Assembly (NCBI GenBank): GCA_948144175.1
Contig: CANXME010002414.1
Coordinates: 62,001 to 126,000 of the forward strand
Direction: 5' to 3'
Length of the DNA stretch: 64,000 nt
Origin: Closterium sp. NIES-65
Lineage: Eukaryota > Streptophyta > Zygnematophyceae > Desmidiales > Closteriaceae
Below, one piece after another: positions 32,301 through 43,794 of this stretch (position 1 is its first letter; each line of letters begins with the position of its first letter). The notes below the pieces were generated by a model that saw only the letters and a program-made list of their open reading frames with translations, searched no databases and was not told the origin of the DNA. Position numbers and translations under genes: made by a program.

Positions 32301-32852
32301 ATACTACAAGAACACAACTACACCGACGAAACTAATCGGCTACGTCAACGCCGATCACGCTGGCGACTCAGACAATAGGCGCTCCCGCACTGGCTACATC
32401 TACCGCCTCGAACCTATCGGACCGATCTCCTGGCAATCGGGCAAGCAGGAACTAATCGCTCTCTCATCAGCTGAAGCAGAATATATTGCACTCTGCTCAG
32501 CCACCAAGGAAGGACTCTATCTTCGCGAGCTACTGGAAGAAGCGAAGCTAGCCGAGTTACCCTACTTCACTCTGTTCTGCGACAACCAATCTGCGATTCG
32601 CATCGCCAACAAAAGCGGATTCGCGAACAGAACGAAGCATATTGCTCTGTGATATTTCTTTGTGAAAGACGAGATCGAGAAGGGGAAACTTGAACTATCC
32701 TACTGTCTCACGTCCGAGATGGCAGCGGACTACTTGACCAAGAAGCTCGGAAAACAGAAGTTCGAGTACTACATGCTGCTGACTGGACAAAGCCACGTCA
32801 CCATCAGCGACACTCCAGAAGCGAAGGGGAGTGTTGGGAACAAACACTCTTA
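29385..32852 (+). pseudogene. A3 integrase-RT-RNase H (continues after Copia B)
   Basis: Resumes at the duplicated GCATA with HLEANSTTQEFKLYHGKGG-type sequence, then the Ala/Thr repeat block, HAHMGHPSNT, DAATRYVWHLN and GVAERMNKTLHNSM. It has TAG/TGA stops at about 29669 and 30395, the extra-A frameshift near 30721 and RT stops at about 31405, 31544, 31684 and 31948. RNase H (31960-32652) is almost open with one TGA. Dead as a coding element. Confidence 0.88.
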
Positions 32853-33270
32853 AGCGCCTCTGTCGTGTCAAAACACCAAGACACAAGCGAAGCAGCGCAT
32901 ATCGAAGCACTAGCGAGTCAACCCTCGGAGGTTGATGTAACCGCTGGAGGTTACGCGAAAGTCAAAGGTCAGCGACCTTTGACCTGACAAATGCAGCGCG
33001 ACAGCAAGGACACACAACTGACTCGACATTGAGCAGTTGCCCGAGTCGCACTGTATCGAACTGCAACAGTAAAGTAGTTATAATTATGTCTCTTCATATT
33101 CTCTGTATTCATACATATATTCTTGTATCTCCTTGCTTTAATCAACTTACTTTGCCCTCACATACTAGGGCAAGGTGGTTCAAAGACTTTACTCAAAAAG
33201 CTTCCGCTACTACATCACTTTACTCAGACTTTAACTCTACCAAAGATCCTAAAGGGCACTCTACCCAACA
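32832..33270 (+). repeat. 3' LTR of A3
   Basis: 439 bp, matching the 5' LTR in length. The boundary with the RNase H end is the shared GGGGAG|TGTTGGG junction. Confidence 0.93.
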
Positions 33271-34290
33271 TGGTATGAGAGCAAATGGGGGAACAGACTG
33301 CTCATGGGAGGGGTGTCGAGACTCGACTTGGTTTTGGTGGGGGGAGACGTTTTTCAAAATTAGTCTCTCGTTTAGTTTCACACCTATTATAATTTACACA
33401 TGTCTTTTTCTCAAAAGTTAACGAAAAACAGCTGATGACTATAAATTATCAGTCACATGGCAAAACGGTGTTTCACTACGGATGGTTTTTTTTAATCTCC
33501 TGCCGAATCACTTTGCGATCCGCCAGATCGCGATTTGTTTCTCGGTTTAAGTTTACAGCCACCAAATCAGAAACTGAACTTTGAATCATTTTAACAGAAA
33601 CTTAGTGTACTACGATAACCTGGATAGCGCGCATGGAGTCCTTGAGATGGGTGCAAGCGTAATCATGATTACGCACATGGGGGTTATCGGGACGAAGTTT
33701 CCTGGAAGCTTCGTCCCGATAACGTTGGACAGTGTCCTAAAGAACACTACTTTGTGAGTGTACACAAAATTCCAGGGTTCGCTAAAGCACTACTCTTACA
33801 AGATCAGTGTTCGGAAGACGATAAACCTGAAATCACAGGGACTAGAATGTGACAAGTCTGAAATCACCCTGAAATCAGGGTAATTACCCTGATAAAATCA
33901 GCCCTGCCAATTAGTTGACACCGTGAGCGACTGTCACGTACGACGTTGCACGGTCTCGCAGAACGACTGAATTTTTTTATCCTGTCCAATCAAAGTTTTC
34001 CTCGTCAAATGTGCGACCCCGTCGCACATACGTTCCTACTGTAGCCACTGCAAATTTTACAGCTTTTCTAAAGCCAGCAGCTAAAATAGTGAACCACGAC
34101 CCAGCTTGAAAGAGTGATGCGATGAGTTTCTCAGCGAGAAAGATAACAGGGCGAAAAAGCACTGTTTCAATCATCCAAACTTTCAGATCGAACTGATGTG
34201 ATTGGCTATCGCCAAAACGATAATATAACTGTCCCCGCCAAAAGAATGTTAGCCGTCGCACGTCTATGTGCTGCACTCGAACGAGCATGC
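33271..34290. repeat. Non-coding, palindrome-rich dispersed repeat
   Basis: No gene is seen. 33657-33674 is a perfect 18-bp palindrome (GCGTAATCATGATTACGC), and 33683-33697 pairs perfectly with 33709-33723 (15 bp, 11-nt loop). The reverse complement of about 33980-34290 (TTTTGGCGATAGCCAATCACAT, then TCACTATTTTAGCTGCTGG) parallels 53755-53940, so this is one copy of a dispersed repeat, probably a non-autonomous DNA element. It lies between A3 and element F. Confidence 0.6.
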
Positions 34291-34482
34291 TATCATAATG
34301 TAATATTCTTATATAATTGCATGTTTAGTTAGTGTAGTATCACCTATCTTATCTTAGGTGGTCTACCTCCCTTCACCACCTCCCCTGTTTCCTATAAGTT
34401 GTAGTGCATTCTATAGTGCAGCCCTCTTCACTTGGCCAAACCCTCTCTTCACAAACCCTAGCCTCTAGCTACTATTCTAACA
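34291..34482 (+). repeat. 5' LTR of element F
   Basis: 192 bp. Its first bases are TATCATAATG, where the other LTR has TGTCATAATG. Confidence 0.85.
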
Positions 34483-34492
34483 TGGTACACAG

Positions 34493-34635
34493 TGTTAGAA
34501 TCTAGTAACAGGAATGAGAATGAAGAAAGGAGGGTTTGCACTAGCAGCAGTTGGCATAGATATACGAAACCCTAATTGGGTTGTACTCGCTATAGAGTAC
34601 CCAACTGCAGGCTAGACAATAATAACATTCGGACA
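34493..34635 (-). repeat. 3' LTR of element D
   Basis: 143 bp, TGTTAGAATC to ATTCGGACA on the plus strand. Confidence 0.88.
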
Positions 34636-35224
34636 CATCCCCATAGTCAAAGTGGGGTATAATCAGTAGAGCAAACAGTCATAGGGCAGGTTCACAAGGG
34701 CAAGCAAAGCTAGAGGCATTCACAACGGGCACGTGCGGATGAGGAGGATGGACTATCAGAGGAGAGGAGATGGGAGGCGACGGCTGAAGCTGTAGACACA
34801 CGGGCAACAGGAGCCGCTGGCACAGTGGCTACCAGGACAACCCCCGGGACTACTGACTGGAGTAACTGGCTATGCAGCTAACTCTGAGCGGCAGAAGCAA
34901 CGGACCCACGGGCAACAGGCGCAGCAGGCTCTCTGGGCTACCAGGACAGCGCCCCAGACTACAGGTGCTGCTGACGACAAGACGGCAGCCTCCGCTCAAC
35001 CTCCCCCAACTGTCCCACCCCCCCTTTCACACACCCCTTGCTGTACCCCTAGCTCCACTCCCACGTCACCCCCCTTAAACCCTAAACCCCCGGCTCCCAC
35101 ACACCCACCCTCCTCAGCGGCAGCTGCATAGTGGGAGACGGAGGAGGAGGAGGAGCTGCAGGTTACCCACACCAGTCACCCCCATGCCCGCCACCCCCAA
35201 ACCCTAACGCAGACAGGAGCGCAG

Positions 35225-35815
35225 GAAGCAGCAGGGGCGGTTCACGGAGGGAAAGGGAGGCGGCGGAGGGGTCTCCTGGGCGCCACGAAGAAGCAGGGCA
35301 CGGGCCACCCGAGGGCGCCACAGCGGGTGACGGGAAGGGGGCCGCGCACGGGCCCCCGAGGGCGGCTCGACGGGCGACAGAAGGGGCCGCGCACGGGCAA
35401 CCAAGGCGCCGCGACGAGGTGACGAGAGGGGGGCGGCGCGCGGGCCCCCAAGGCGCCGCGACGAGGCGACGGTAGGTGGCCTCGTCGCGGGCCCCCAAGG
35501 TGCCGCGACGAGGCGATGGGAAGGGGGGACGCGCGGGCCCCCGAGACGCCGCGACGAGGCGACGGGAGGGGCCGGCGCGCGGGCCCCCACGGTGCCGTGA
35601 CGAGGCGACGGGAGGAGGGCAACGCGCGGGCCCCGAGGGCGCTGCGACGGGCGATGGGGGGCAGCGCGCAGGTCCCCGGGGGCGCCACGACGGGCAAAAA
35701 ACTGCCGTGCGAAGCAGGAAACCGCCGCGCGCCCGCCCCGAGCGCACGGCGGGATGAAAAACGCCGCGGGCTCCGAGTGCGCGGCAGGAAGAAAGGGTCG
35801 CACACCCGGGGCGCG
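35225..35815 (-). repeat. G+C-rich leader array of element D
   Basis: Degenerate units built on GACGAGGCGACGGGAGGGG and GCGCGGGCCCCC. One unit forms a perfect 12-bp hairpin (35479-35490 with 35503-35514). Long open frames here on both strands are composition artefacts. Confidence 0.85.
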
Positions 35816-35896
35816 CAACAACATTAGAGCAGCGGAAGCAACGGGTGGGGCCCACCCACAGGATCGACCCAGGAGGGTCGACCTGCTCTGATAGCA

Positions 35897-36039
35897 TGTT
35901 AGAATCAAGTAACAGGAATGAGAATGAAGAAAGGAGGGGTTGCACTAGCAGCAGTTGACATACATATAGGAAACCCTAATTGGGTTGTACTCGCTATAGA
36001 GTACCCCACTGCAGGCTAGACAATAATAACATTCTGACA
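35897..36039 (-). repeat. 5' LTR of element D
   Basis: 143 bp, with the primer site immediately to its left (35879-35896). Confidence 0.88.
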
Positions 36040-36115
36040 CAAAGCACAGTCTAAGGACCTAATTTTTTTCTTAAGTAACATGGGTCCGCCCACTGAAGCG
36101 CGAAATGCGTCATTT

Positions 36116-36480
36116 TTCTTCGTCCTGTCGCGCCCTGCGCCCGTCGCGCTCGTCGCCCTGCACTCTGCCCGTTCTGCCCGTCGCGTCCCCCGCGTCGCCC
36201 CGAGCTGTTTCGTGGACCCGCGGTCCCCCGCGTCGCTCCGCATCGTTTCGTCGCCACGAGGCCCGCACGTCGCCCCGCGCCCTTTCGTCGACCCGCGGCC
36301 CGCGCGTCGCCCTCGCGGATGCCAACGCCACGCGGATGCCAACGCCACGCGCCAGCGCCCGACATGGACGCCAACGTCAGCGGGAAGCGCAAGCGCCAAC
36401 GCCAACGCATGCGCCCAACGCCAGCGCCAATGCCAGCGCCAGGTGCCAGCGCCCGTCATCAGTGAGGACGCCAGCGCCAG
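36116..36480 (+). repeat. CCCGTCGC-rich array inside element F
   Basis: Degenerate repeats of CTGCGCCCGTCGC and CGTCGCCC type, then GATGCCAACGCCACGCG twice at about 36318. The position corresponds to a leader between primer site and body. Confidence 0.75.
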
Positions 36481-36698
36481 GCGCCTTCATGAGCGCCAGC
36501 AGCGGCTCACGCCGCCCCCCCTGCCCTCCCTTCCGCGGCTTATGCCATGGGGGGGGGGGGGGGACGTGGGGGGGGCAAGTGTGAGCAGCCAGCAACCCGT
36601 CCCTCCCTTGCCTCTACCTCTCTCCCTGCAGCACTTGCTGCTGTGGGGGGGGGGAGAGAAAGGTTAAGGGGGGATGAGAGAGGTTAAAGGGGGATGAA

Positions 36699-36804
<106 letters not shown>

Positions 36805-37020
36805 TCGCATTTTTTTGTTTCCTTGTCTATTCTCTATCCGTCGTATCTGGGCGCCTTTGTCTTTCCTCATCGCGCGCACACACTGGGCATCCACTGCGGG
36901 GGTTGAATCCGCAGGCGGGCATTCCACCGTACTCGGCGTGGGCCCAGCTGCGGCACGGTGTTGCTTGCCCTTCCAGATGAGCCCCTTCACTGGCTACACT
37001 GGCATGCAATTAAGGGGGGA

Positions 37021-37242
37021 TGTCATAATGTAATATTCTTATATAATTGCATGTTTTGTTAGTTAGTGTAGTATCACCTATCTTGTCTTAGTTGGTCTAC
37101 CTCCCTTCACCACCTCCCCCGTTTCCTAAAAGTTGTAATGCATTCTTTAGTGCACCCCTCTTCTCTTGGCGAAACCCTCTCTTCACAAACCCATGGAAGA
37201 GGGTTTACTAGCTACCCATGAACACTAGCTACTATTCTAACA
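37021..37242 (+). repeat. 3' LTR of element F
   Basis: 222 bp. It is longer than its partner because of a local insertion near 37191-37222 around ATGGAAGAGGGTTTACTAGC. Confidence 0.85.
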
Positions 37243-37247
37243 CATGC

Positions 37248-37325
37248 TAGAGCGATCGGTTGAGTCGTCTGGCGAACTTCAGTTTCAAGCTGGAAGTGGG
37301 TTCAAATCTCTCTTTGACACTTCCA
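37248..37325 (+). other. tRNA-like / SINE-head-like segment
   Basis: AGAGCGATCGGTTGAGTCG resembles a pol III A box, and GGGTTCAAATCTC some 45 bases later matches a B box. A CTTC..GAAG stem lies between them. A full cloverleaf with a paired acceptor stem is not convincing, so this may be a decayed tRNA or SINE head. Confidence 0.3.
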
Positions 37326-37589
37326 TAGTCACTAGTTTATGCCTAGCTAAGAACTCCTGAAATCCTAGTCGCCCTTCTCATAGGCACGCAATTAGCAACG
37401 TAGCTCGAGTGCGTAATGTAGTAAGCAGCGTAATGTCCCTTTTTTTCCATCTCGCGCGAAATTGTCCTACTCCCGTCCATGGCATATTCGACCCGTGACT
37501 AAACTATTATCGCCACTCACTCATCGCTATCGCGCTCGCCTTTCACTACAACCCTCCCATTACTCATATCTCCCCTTCCCATTACTCGC

Positions 37590-38420
37590 CTCGTGGTACT
37601 CTCCCTTAATCCGCCGCCAGTTCCTACTTCACGTCCCATAAAACCACATCGCATCTCTATCTCCTCTCGCTGCTTGTCACTTCGCTCACCCTTGCTGTTC
37701 CGTCGCCCTTCTGTCGCCCATCCCGTTTCCTACCCGCCGCCCTCCCGCCATGTAAGTCACGTCACCCTCCATGCACCATCGCGATCGCCCTCTCGATTTC
37801 CCCTCCCATCCCGTCGCCCTCCCCTTCTCACGTTCTCTGGCCCTCGTTCTCGATTTCTCTGCTCTCCTCCCGTCACTCGCTTTCTCCGCTCTCCTCCCGT
37901 CGCTCTCGATTTCTATGCTCTCTTCCCGTCGCTCTCACTTTCTCCGCTCTCCTCCCGTCGCTCTCACTTTCTCTGCTCCCGTCTTTTCTCGTCCCGTCCA
38001 ATCGCCCTCGTCCTTTCCCTTCCCATCCCGTCACTTTCACAATTTCCCTTCCCAATCCCGACGTTTTCGTCCTTTCCCTCCTCGCGCTAACGATCTCCTC
38101 TCGCTGCCCATTGCCCTCGCTATTGCTACCGGGGCCGGCCGTTGCCTCGCTATCTCGTCCGTCCCGTCGCCATGCCATTGCCCTCGCAAACTCACGCTAG
38201 ACCATTCCCTCGTCGCCCTCACAATCACCCACCCCGTCGTCTCGCCCTCACGATTTGCCTCCAATTACGTCGATGTCTCCCCTTCCCTCCCGTCGCTTTT
38301 GCTACCTCTGGTGCACTTCCGTCAACATTACTCTCTCCCATCCCCTCCCGTCGCTCTCGATGTCTCCGCTTCCTCGCCGTCGTATTCCCCTGTTCCCTCC
38401 CGTCCAGACGCCTGAGCTGT
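37590..38420 (+). repeat. Degenerate CCCGTCGC minisatellite, plus-strand orientation
   Basis: A pyrimidine-rich tract of imperfect ~25-35 bp units such as CTCCTCCCGTCGCTCTC and CATCCCGTCGCCCTC. No gene is seen. It has the same core as the LTR-element leaders and is the reverse complement in type of 51950-53460. It may be the leader of a decayed element. Confidence 0.7.
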
Positions 38421-39221
38421 CACCGATCCGCTTATTCCTTCCTTCACATCACATTGTTTTCCATCGTTTACCCCCTCGTTATTGTACCTCTTCCAGTCCC
38501 GGGCCCAAAGTCCAAGGCGATACTTTTCTCACAGCTCTACTAACCCTCTAAGCGTCGCAGCTCTTCCACTCTCATCTCGAATATATATGTGTGCTCGGGA
38601 TTGTGTCTATGCTATTGATAGATGTGGATTTGATGAAGTCACAACTCTACTAAATGTGGCACTGCATTGCACGTCGCTCAACTTTGCGCCAAAATCGCAC
38701 ATCTATTTGGCAGCCAATCGGAATTGAGAAAGAACTCTTGTTCTCGGTTCTCTCCGAAACTTGTGTAGAGGTGGAAACAACACGGAGACAGCACTTCAAC
38801 TTTTCAAAAAAGCTCAGAGGGACTTGAGCCTTCAAGTTGGATCCAACTAGAAGGGGGGGTCACTATTTTAGCTGCTGGTTTTAAAGCCCGCATGCAAAAT
38901 AGTGACCCCCCCCTTCTAGTTGGGTCCACTTGATACACTGATTCAGAGGTTTTGTTTGTAGGGTGTAATGTGTTGCAGTTTTTCTTTTTTTCTAGATACT
39001 GAACCATCTTCACGATTTTGATCGAGGAATCTGGTCGCAGGGTTGGGCAAATGTGTCGTAAGGGGTGCCAAAATCACGTTCATGACACATTCACATTCGT
39101 GCCACATTCACATTCGTTCCACATTCAAATTCCCAGTTCTACATCGTGGGAATTCCACATGCAGAGACAAACACTTGCATCGGTAGCGCCTGAGCCTTCT
39201 GCAAAAAGCGAGAGCTGTAGG
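38421..39221. other. Intergenic stretch with a small palindromic element
   Basis: No coding feature is seen. 38839-38869 and 38896-38927 are ~31-bp inverted arms (GGATCCAACTAGAAGG, then GTCACTATTTT) with one mismatch and one G-run length difference, enclosing 26 bases. One half matches the repeat near 34060 and the other half that near 53905. About 39065-39130 repeats ACATTCACATTCGT-type words. Confidence 0.6.
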
Positions 39222-39331
39222 TGTCAGAATGAGGAATGGGTGTTCCATTGATGTTGGTTGGGGTACATATAACAAACCCTAACTTCTGTACCCCCTAAGA
39301 CAAACCTCATTACAGGCTACAACATTTGACA
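39222..39331 (-). repeat. 3' LTR of E2
   Basis: 110 bp, TGTCAGAATGAGG to CATTTGACA, the GGAATGGGTG variant. The purine tract (sense CTATGGGGGTG) adjoins at 39332-39342. Confidence 0.92.
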
Positions 39332-39381
39332 CACCCCCATAGCCTAAGTGAGGGGTGTCTAGCAAAAACAAAAAAAAGAGT

Positions 39382-39492
39382 TGTCAGAATGAGGAATGAA
39401 TGGTTCCATTGATGTTGGTTGGGGTACATATAACAAACCCTAACTTCTGTACCCCCTAAGACAAACCTCACTACAGGCTACAACATTTGACA
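39382..39492 (-). repeat. 3' LTR of E1
   Basis: 111 bp, GGAATGAATGG variant, identical by eye to 46487-46597. Confidence 0.93.
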
Positions 39493-39695
39493 CACCCCCA
39501 TAGCCTAAGTGAGGGGTGTCTAGCAAAATCAAAAAGAGTACGGTCACAAGACCAGTCCAAAAGAAAACAAAGCTCAGGGTGGATCACAACGTCACCACAC
39601 ACTCTGAGCACAAGCAACAGTGGCCACAAGGCCAGTCCAAGAGATCACAAGTATATATAGTAAGTGTACAGACGAAGCAGGCAATAACCTCAAGT

Positions 39696-41140
39696 CTACG
39701 CATGACTAGAACCTGTGTCAACAAGGCCTAACTGCACACAACACCTCTGGTGGTCACAAGGCGGAAGCGCCTTGGTGAAGATGTCGGCAGTGTTGGCCTC
39801 GGACTCCACGAACTCGAAGCGAGCCTGTCCACGTCTCTGCAACTCTCGCAGAAGAAAGTACCTGACGTGAATGTGCTTCACTCTGCTCTCCAGTCGCGGC
39901 TCACGACAGAGGAGGATCGACGCCTTGTTGTCAGTAAACAAGGTCGGTGCAGAGCTCGGCCGCTCACCAAGGTCGGCGAGCAAGAAGGTCAACCACCGCA
40001 ACTCCTGTGCCGCCATGGCACCAGCGTAAATCTCAGCCTCAGCTGTAGAGGTCGAGACAGAAGAGGAGCGCGTGGAACGCCAGGAAACAGCTCCAGAACC
40101 CAGACTGAAACAGTACCCCTGAGTAGACCTGTGAGTCTCAGCGTCGTCAGCGTAAGAGGAGTCACAGTGACCAGTGAGTACGACAGACGGCTGCCCTCCA
40201 AGAACTAGCCCCACGCCTGATGTAGTCGCTAGGTACTTCGCCACCCTCACAGCTGCCGTCCAGTGAACAGGACGGTGTCTCCCTGGCGCAACAAAGCGCG
40301 CAAGGATGCTGAGAGGGAAGGCGAGGTCCGGGCGAGTACAAGTCATCAGGTACATGAGGCAACCCACAAGCTCTGCGTAGGGACCACTAGGCTCAAACGG
40401 CTCGTCAGGAAAGGGACCAGTGAGTCTGTGGTCAACAGCGAGAGGTGTGCGCTGTACGGTGGAGTGCTGAAGCCCGAACCGCTGAAGGACCTGCTGCACC
40501 ATGTGTGACTGTGAGAGTGTAATGGTGCGAGCGGCTCTGTCCCTGGTGATCTGCAGGCCAAGGTAGTGGCGCAGCTCACCAAGATCAGTGCACGTGTGTC
40601 TCTTCTGCAGTTCGGACTTCACGTCTGCCAAAGCAACCCTGTCCGGAGTGGCGAAAACGAGGTCGTCGACGTAGACCAGGACAAAGAACGGTGTGGAGCC
40701 ACGACGAACGAACAGCGACGGGTCGGCAGAAGACGGCTGGAACCCAAGGTCAGAGAGGGTAGAACGCAGAGTGTCGTGCCACTCACGAGGGGCCTGGCGA
40801 AGACCGTAAACAGGTCGCCTCAGCCTCCACTGGGTCCCAGGAGGGAAAGTGCCAGTGAAGGCCGAGGGACGACGTAACCAGACCTCCTCGTGTAGGCTGC
40901 CCTGAAGGAAAGCAGTGGAGAAGTCGAGAGAGTGTAACTCGTAGTCTCTCTGTGCTGCTACGTGTAGTAACACCCGAAGAGTGGTCATCTTCGGGGTAGG
41001 TGCGAAGGTCTGAAAGAAGTCAACTCCCTCGCGCTGACTGAAACCTCTAGCCACGTAGCGCGCCTTGAAGACCGGGGGAGATCCCGGTGGCCGCTTCACC
41101 CTGTAGATCCACATGCCGTCGACTACGTTCGCCCCCGGGG
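39696..41140 (-). pseudogene. E1 reverse transcriptase-RNase H (open, disconnected upstream)
   Basis: The frame is open from the G-run at about 41133-41145 to the stop at 39696. It shows RT motifs PPPGANVVDGMWIYRVKR, SLDFSTAFLQGSLHEEVW, RRPVYGLRQAPREWHD and FFVLVYVDDLVFAT, then RNase H with LTGHCDSSYADD, SSVSTSTAEAEIYAGAMAAQE, LFTDNKASILLC and FVESEANTADIFTK. One extra G in the G-run relative to E2 separates it from integrase. Confidence 0.9.
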
Positions 41141-41211
41141 GGGGGAACCTCATCGACGTAGGTGCCTGTGGATCTGTAGGAGGCCATCTCTGCGTCCATG
41201 GCAGCTCTCCA

Positions 41212-43680
41212 CTAAGAGTCCCAAGGCCCTGACACTGCCTCAGCGTAAGTGCGAGGAGTCGGAATGTCAAGGGCGTCGGGGTCACCCTCAGGGGCGAGGA
41301 GCATGGCACAGAGATGAGGGGAAGCGGCCGCCAGGAACTCTAGCTCAAACTGCCTGTCCTCTAGGGCGTCACAGCCAAGGGCAGACACACCCCCGACGGC
41401 CAGAGGACTGGTAGGAGGAGCAGCCACAAGCGTGGTGGCGTAGTCAAGGCGACGCGTAGAGGCAAAGTCAGTAACTGCGGCAGTAAGAGCGGACACAGAG
41501 GACACAGAGGCACGAGGGTGAGTAACAAGAGAGGCGAGAACACGAGAGAGAACAGGACGGTACGTGCGGTAGTAGTCAGTGACGGGAGCAGGGAGCGACA
41601 CGGTGAGGGCCGACTCAGGAGGAGACGGAAGCACAGACTGAGACGGACGAGGTGGACTAGAACAAAGTAAGGCAGTACAAAGGTCAGTGAAGGGAACAGG
41701 AGACGAGGGACGAGCACGAGGGGAGCGACGAGTAGCCCAAGAACGAGACGGAGGAGGAGAGGACAAAGGCGGAGAACTGGAGAAAACAGCGGGGGAGGAG
41801 TCAGGCGGAGGAAACGTGGGACCGTAGACAGGAGGAGAGGCGGAGGAGGGAGGAGAAGGGGAGGGGAGACCAAGGGCCCGAAGACCCGAGACAGGAGGAG
41901 GAAGTGGCTGCTGCTGCTGCTGCTGCGACTGCTGCTGCTGCGGACGCGGCTGCTGCTGGGACTGCTGCTCCTGCGGGTCCAGCTGCTGCTGCTGCTGCTC
42001 CTGCGGGTCCAGCTGCTGCTGCTGCTCCTCCAGCCGCTGTAACTCCCTCTCCTCTCTCTCCAACGCCAGCTACTCGTCACGGGCACGGCGAACACGAGCC
42101 TGGTGCCTAGTCGGGTAGGGGTGGGGGGGCGGAGTAGTGTCCGAAGCAGCGGTAGCTCCAGAGTCCACCCCCGAAGAACCAGGCGCACCACCCCCAGAGG
42201 CAGCACTAACACCAGCTCCAGACCCAGGCTCACCAGAACCCGAAGGAGGTGCACTCTCACCCCCAGTGTCCGCGCGACCAGCACCAGCTCCCGGACGACA
42301 AGAGTCCTCTGCACCCACCGGGTCAGCTCCAACTCCAGAACCAGAAACTCCAGCTCCAACTCCAGCACCCCCAGAACCAGAAACTCCAGTGCCTCCTCCA
42401 GCTCCACCTCCTGCTCCAACACCAGCTCCACCTACAGCTCCAACACCAGCTCCAACACCAGCACCCCCAGAACCAGAAACCGGTACAGGAACAGGCGCCG
42501 CACCAACCTCTCGAGAGCTTGCACCAGCGGCACGCTGCGAGGAGGACTGTGGGGAGGGAGGCTGTACCGGAGGAGCTACCGAAGGAGGAGGGGTAGCCTG
42601 GGACACACCTGACGGGGCTGGGCCAGGGGGGGGAGGCTGTACCGGGGGAGCAGGAGGGGGAGCGGCAGTCAGGAAGAGGGGGGGAGGAGGAATCGGGAGA
42701 CCTCGACTGGGGTACCTGACGTAGTACGGAGTGGACTCCTCGAAACGGACGTCACGGGAGTCAAAGAACCGGTGAGAGGGAGGGTGGTAAAAGGTGAAGT
42801 CAGAGGAGTCCTCAGGGAAACCAAGGAAGACACAGGGGACGGCACGAGGCGAGAGCTTGTCCGCGGAGGTGTCGCGGACAAGAGCCAAGCACCCCCAGAC
42901 ACGAAACCGCGACGCAACACCAGGGGACCCTGTCCAAAGACTGGTCGGTGAAACCTCTGGTCGAGAGACACGTGGCCAGAGGTTCAGCTGGTGCGCGGCG
43001 TACCTGACCGCGTAGGGCCACAGAAAATGGGGGGCACAGGCGTGAGTCAGGGAGGTGCGGGCGATCTCCATGACCAGGCCTATGCGGCGCTCAGCAACCC
43101 CATTCTGCTGTGGGGACTCTGGAAGCGTCCAGGACTGACGAATGCCCTGCTCGCGACAGAATCCAGCGAGAATGCCGGAGCGAAACTCACCCCCACGGTC
43201 GGAGTGGAGACAGCTGACACAACGACCACGAGTGTCCTCGGTGGTGAGCAACCACCTGATCAGCGTAGAAGTCACCTCAGACTTCTTCGCCAGAGGGAAC
43301 ACTGTGGTGTAGCGGGAGAAGTCGTCAACGACCACCAGAAAGTAACGCTCACGCTCAGGGCCTAGACGAGGGGCGGGGCCCCAGACGTCCAAGTGAAGCG
43401 TCTCAAAAGGCTCGGTGGCCGGACGAAGGGAGGAGGAGTGAGGGGTGGCGCGCAGCCTACCCTCGACGCAGGGACGACACGGCGGCGCAAGCGAAGGCGG
43501 CAGCGACGGCAAGACACGTGGGAGGCCTAGGACAAGACGCTGACTAGACATAGCGCGCAGACAAGGAAGGGACGGGTGCCCCATCCGGTGGTGCCACAGA
43601 ACGGTGGGGTGGGCAAGCGACCGGCAGGAGCACGACGCAGCGACTGGAACAGACGTAGGAACCTGACACGACACAGACAC
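41212..43680 (-). pseudogene. E1 integrase and Pro/Gln-rich linker (two CAG to TAG stops)
   Basis: Integrase reads LWHHRMGHPSLPCLR, PCRPCVEGRL, LHLDVWGPAPRLG, YFLVVVDDFSRYTTVF, SDRGGEFRSGIL, SPQQNGVAERRIGLVMEIART and a C-terminal FRVWGCLALVRD. A Gly/Val/Ala repeat block and a polyglutamine linker (about 41900-42050) follow. TAG at 42070 stands where E2 keeps CAG (RARDEQLAL), and TAG at 41212 where E2 has CAG (ASQWRAAMD). All pieces are in one frame. Confidence 0.9.
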
Positions 43681-43794
43681 CTGGGGGGACGAAGCAACCT
43701 GGTGAGACGCGGGGACCCGAACGGGGGGGGGAACCGGGGGCAGTGGCAGTAGGGGGGGCTGCTGGTGCGGCCGCTGGTGCTGCTGCTGCTGCTG

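Larger units (their letters stand above)
19522..33270 (+). mobile_element. Ty1/Copia family A, copy A3 (split by Copia B)
   Basis: Plus-strand copy with 439-bp LTRs at 19522-19960 and 32832-33270. The body is interrupted at 21712/29385 by Copia B. The 5' flank ends in GGGGG. After the 3' LTR there are 16 bases, TGGTATGAGAGCAAAT, and then GGGGG. The first 13 of those bases equal this element's own primer site, so the likely target duplication is GGGGG with a primer-site remnant attached. A3 shares four inactivating mutations with A2. Confidence 0.9.
34493..36039 (-). mobile_element. Element D: non-coding LTR retroelement nested in F
   Basis: Two 143-bp LTRs (34493-34635 and 35897-36039) with about seven differences, flanked by CACAG (34488-34492) and CAAAG (36040-36044), a target duplication with one change. 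On the minus strand the primer site is TGCTATCAGAGCAGG and the purine tract CTATGGGGATG. The interior contains no retroviral motif, only a G+C-rich repeat array (about 35225-35815). Its LTRs are relatives of the two solo LTRs in A1. Confidence 0.88.

Noticed and set aside
32832-33290. A third LTR of a separate family A element whose body was lost
   Set aside because: It could explain the primer site after the 3' LTR, but the GGGGG repeats on both flanks and the abrupt end of similarity after 13 bases favour a primer remnant; not fully excluded.
35131-35945. Several 90-260 codon frames in element D
   Set aside because: All lie in the G+C-rich array, exist in several frames and strands, and show no conserved motif.
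37248-37325. A functional tRNA gene
   Set aside because: Pol III box-like words are present but I could not pair an acceptor stem or a clean anticodon arm; kept only as a weak tRNA-like segment.
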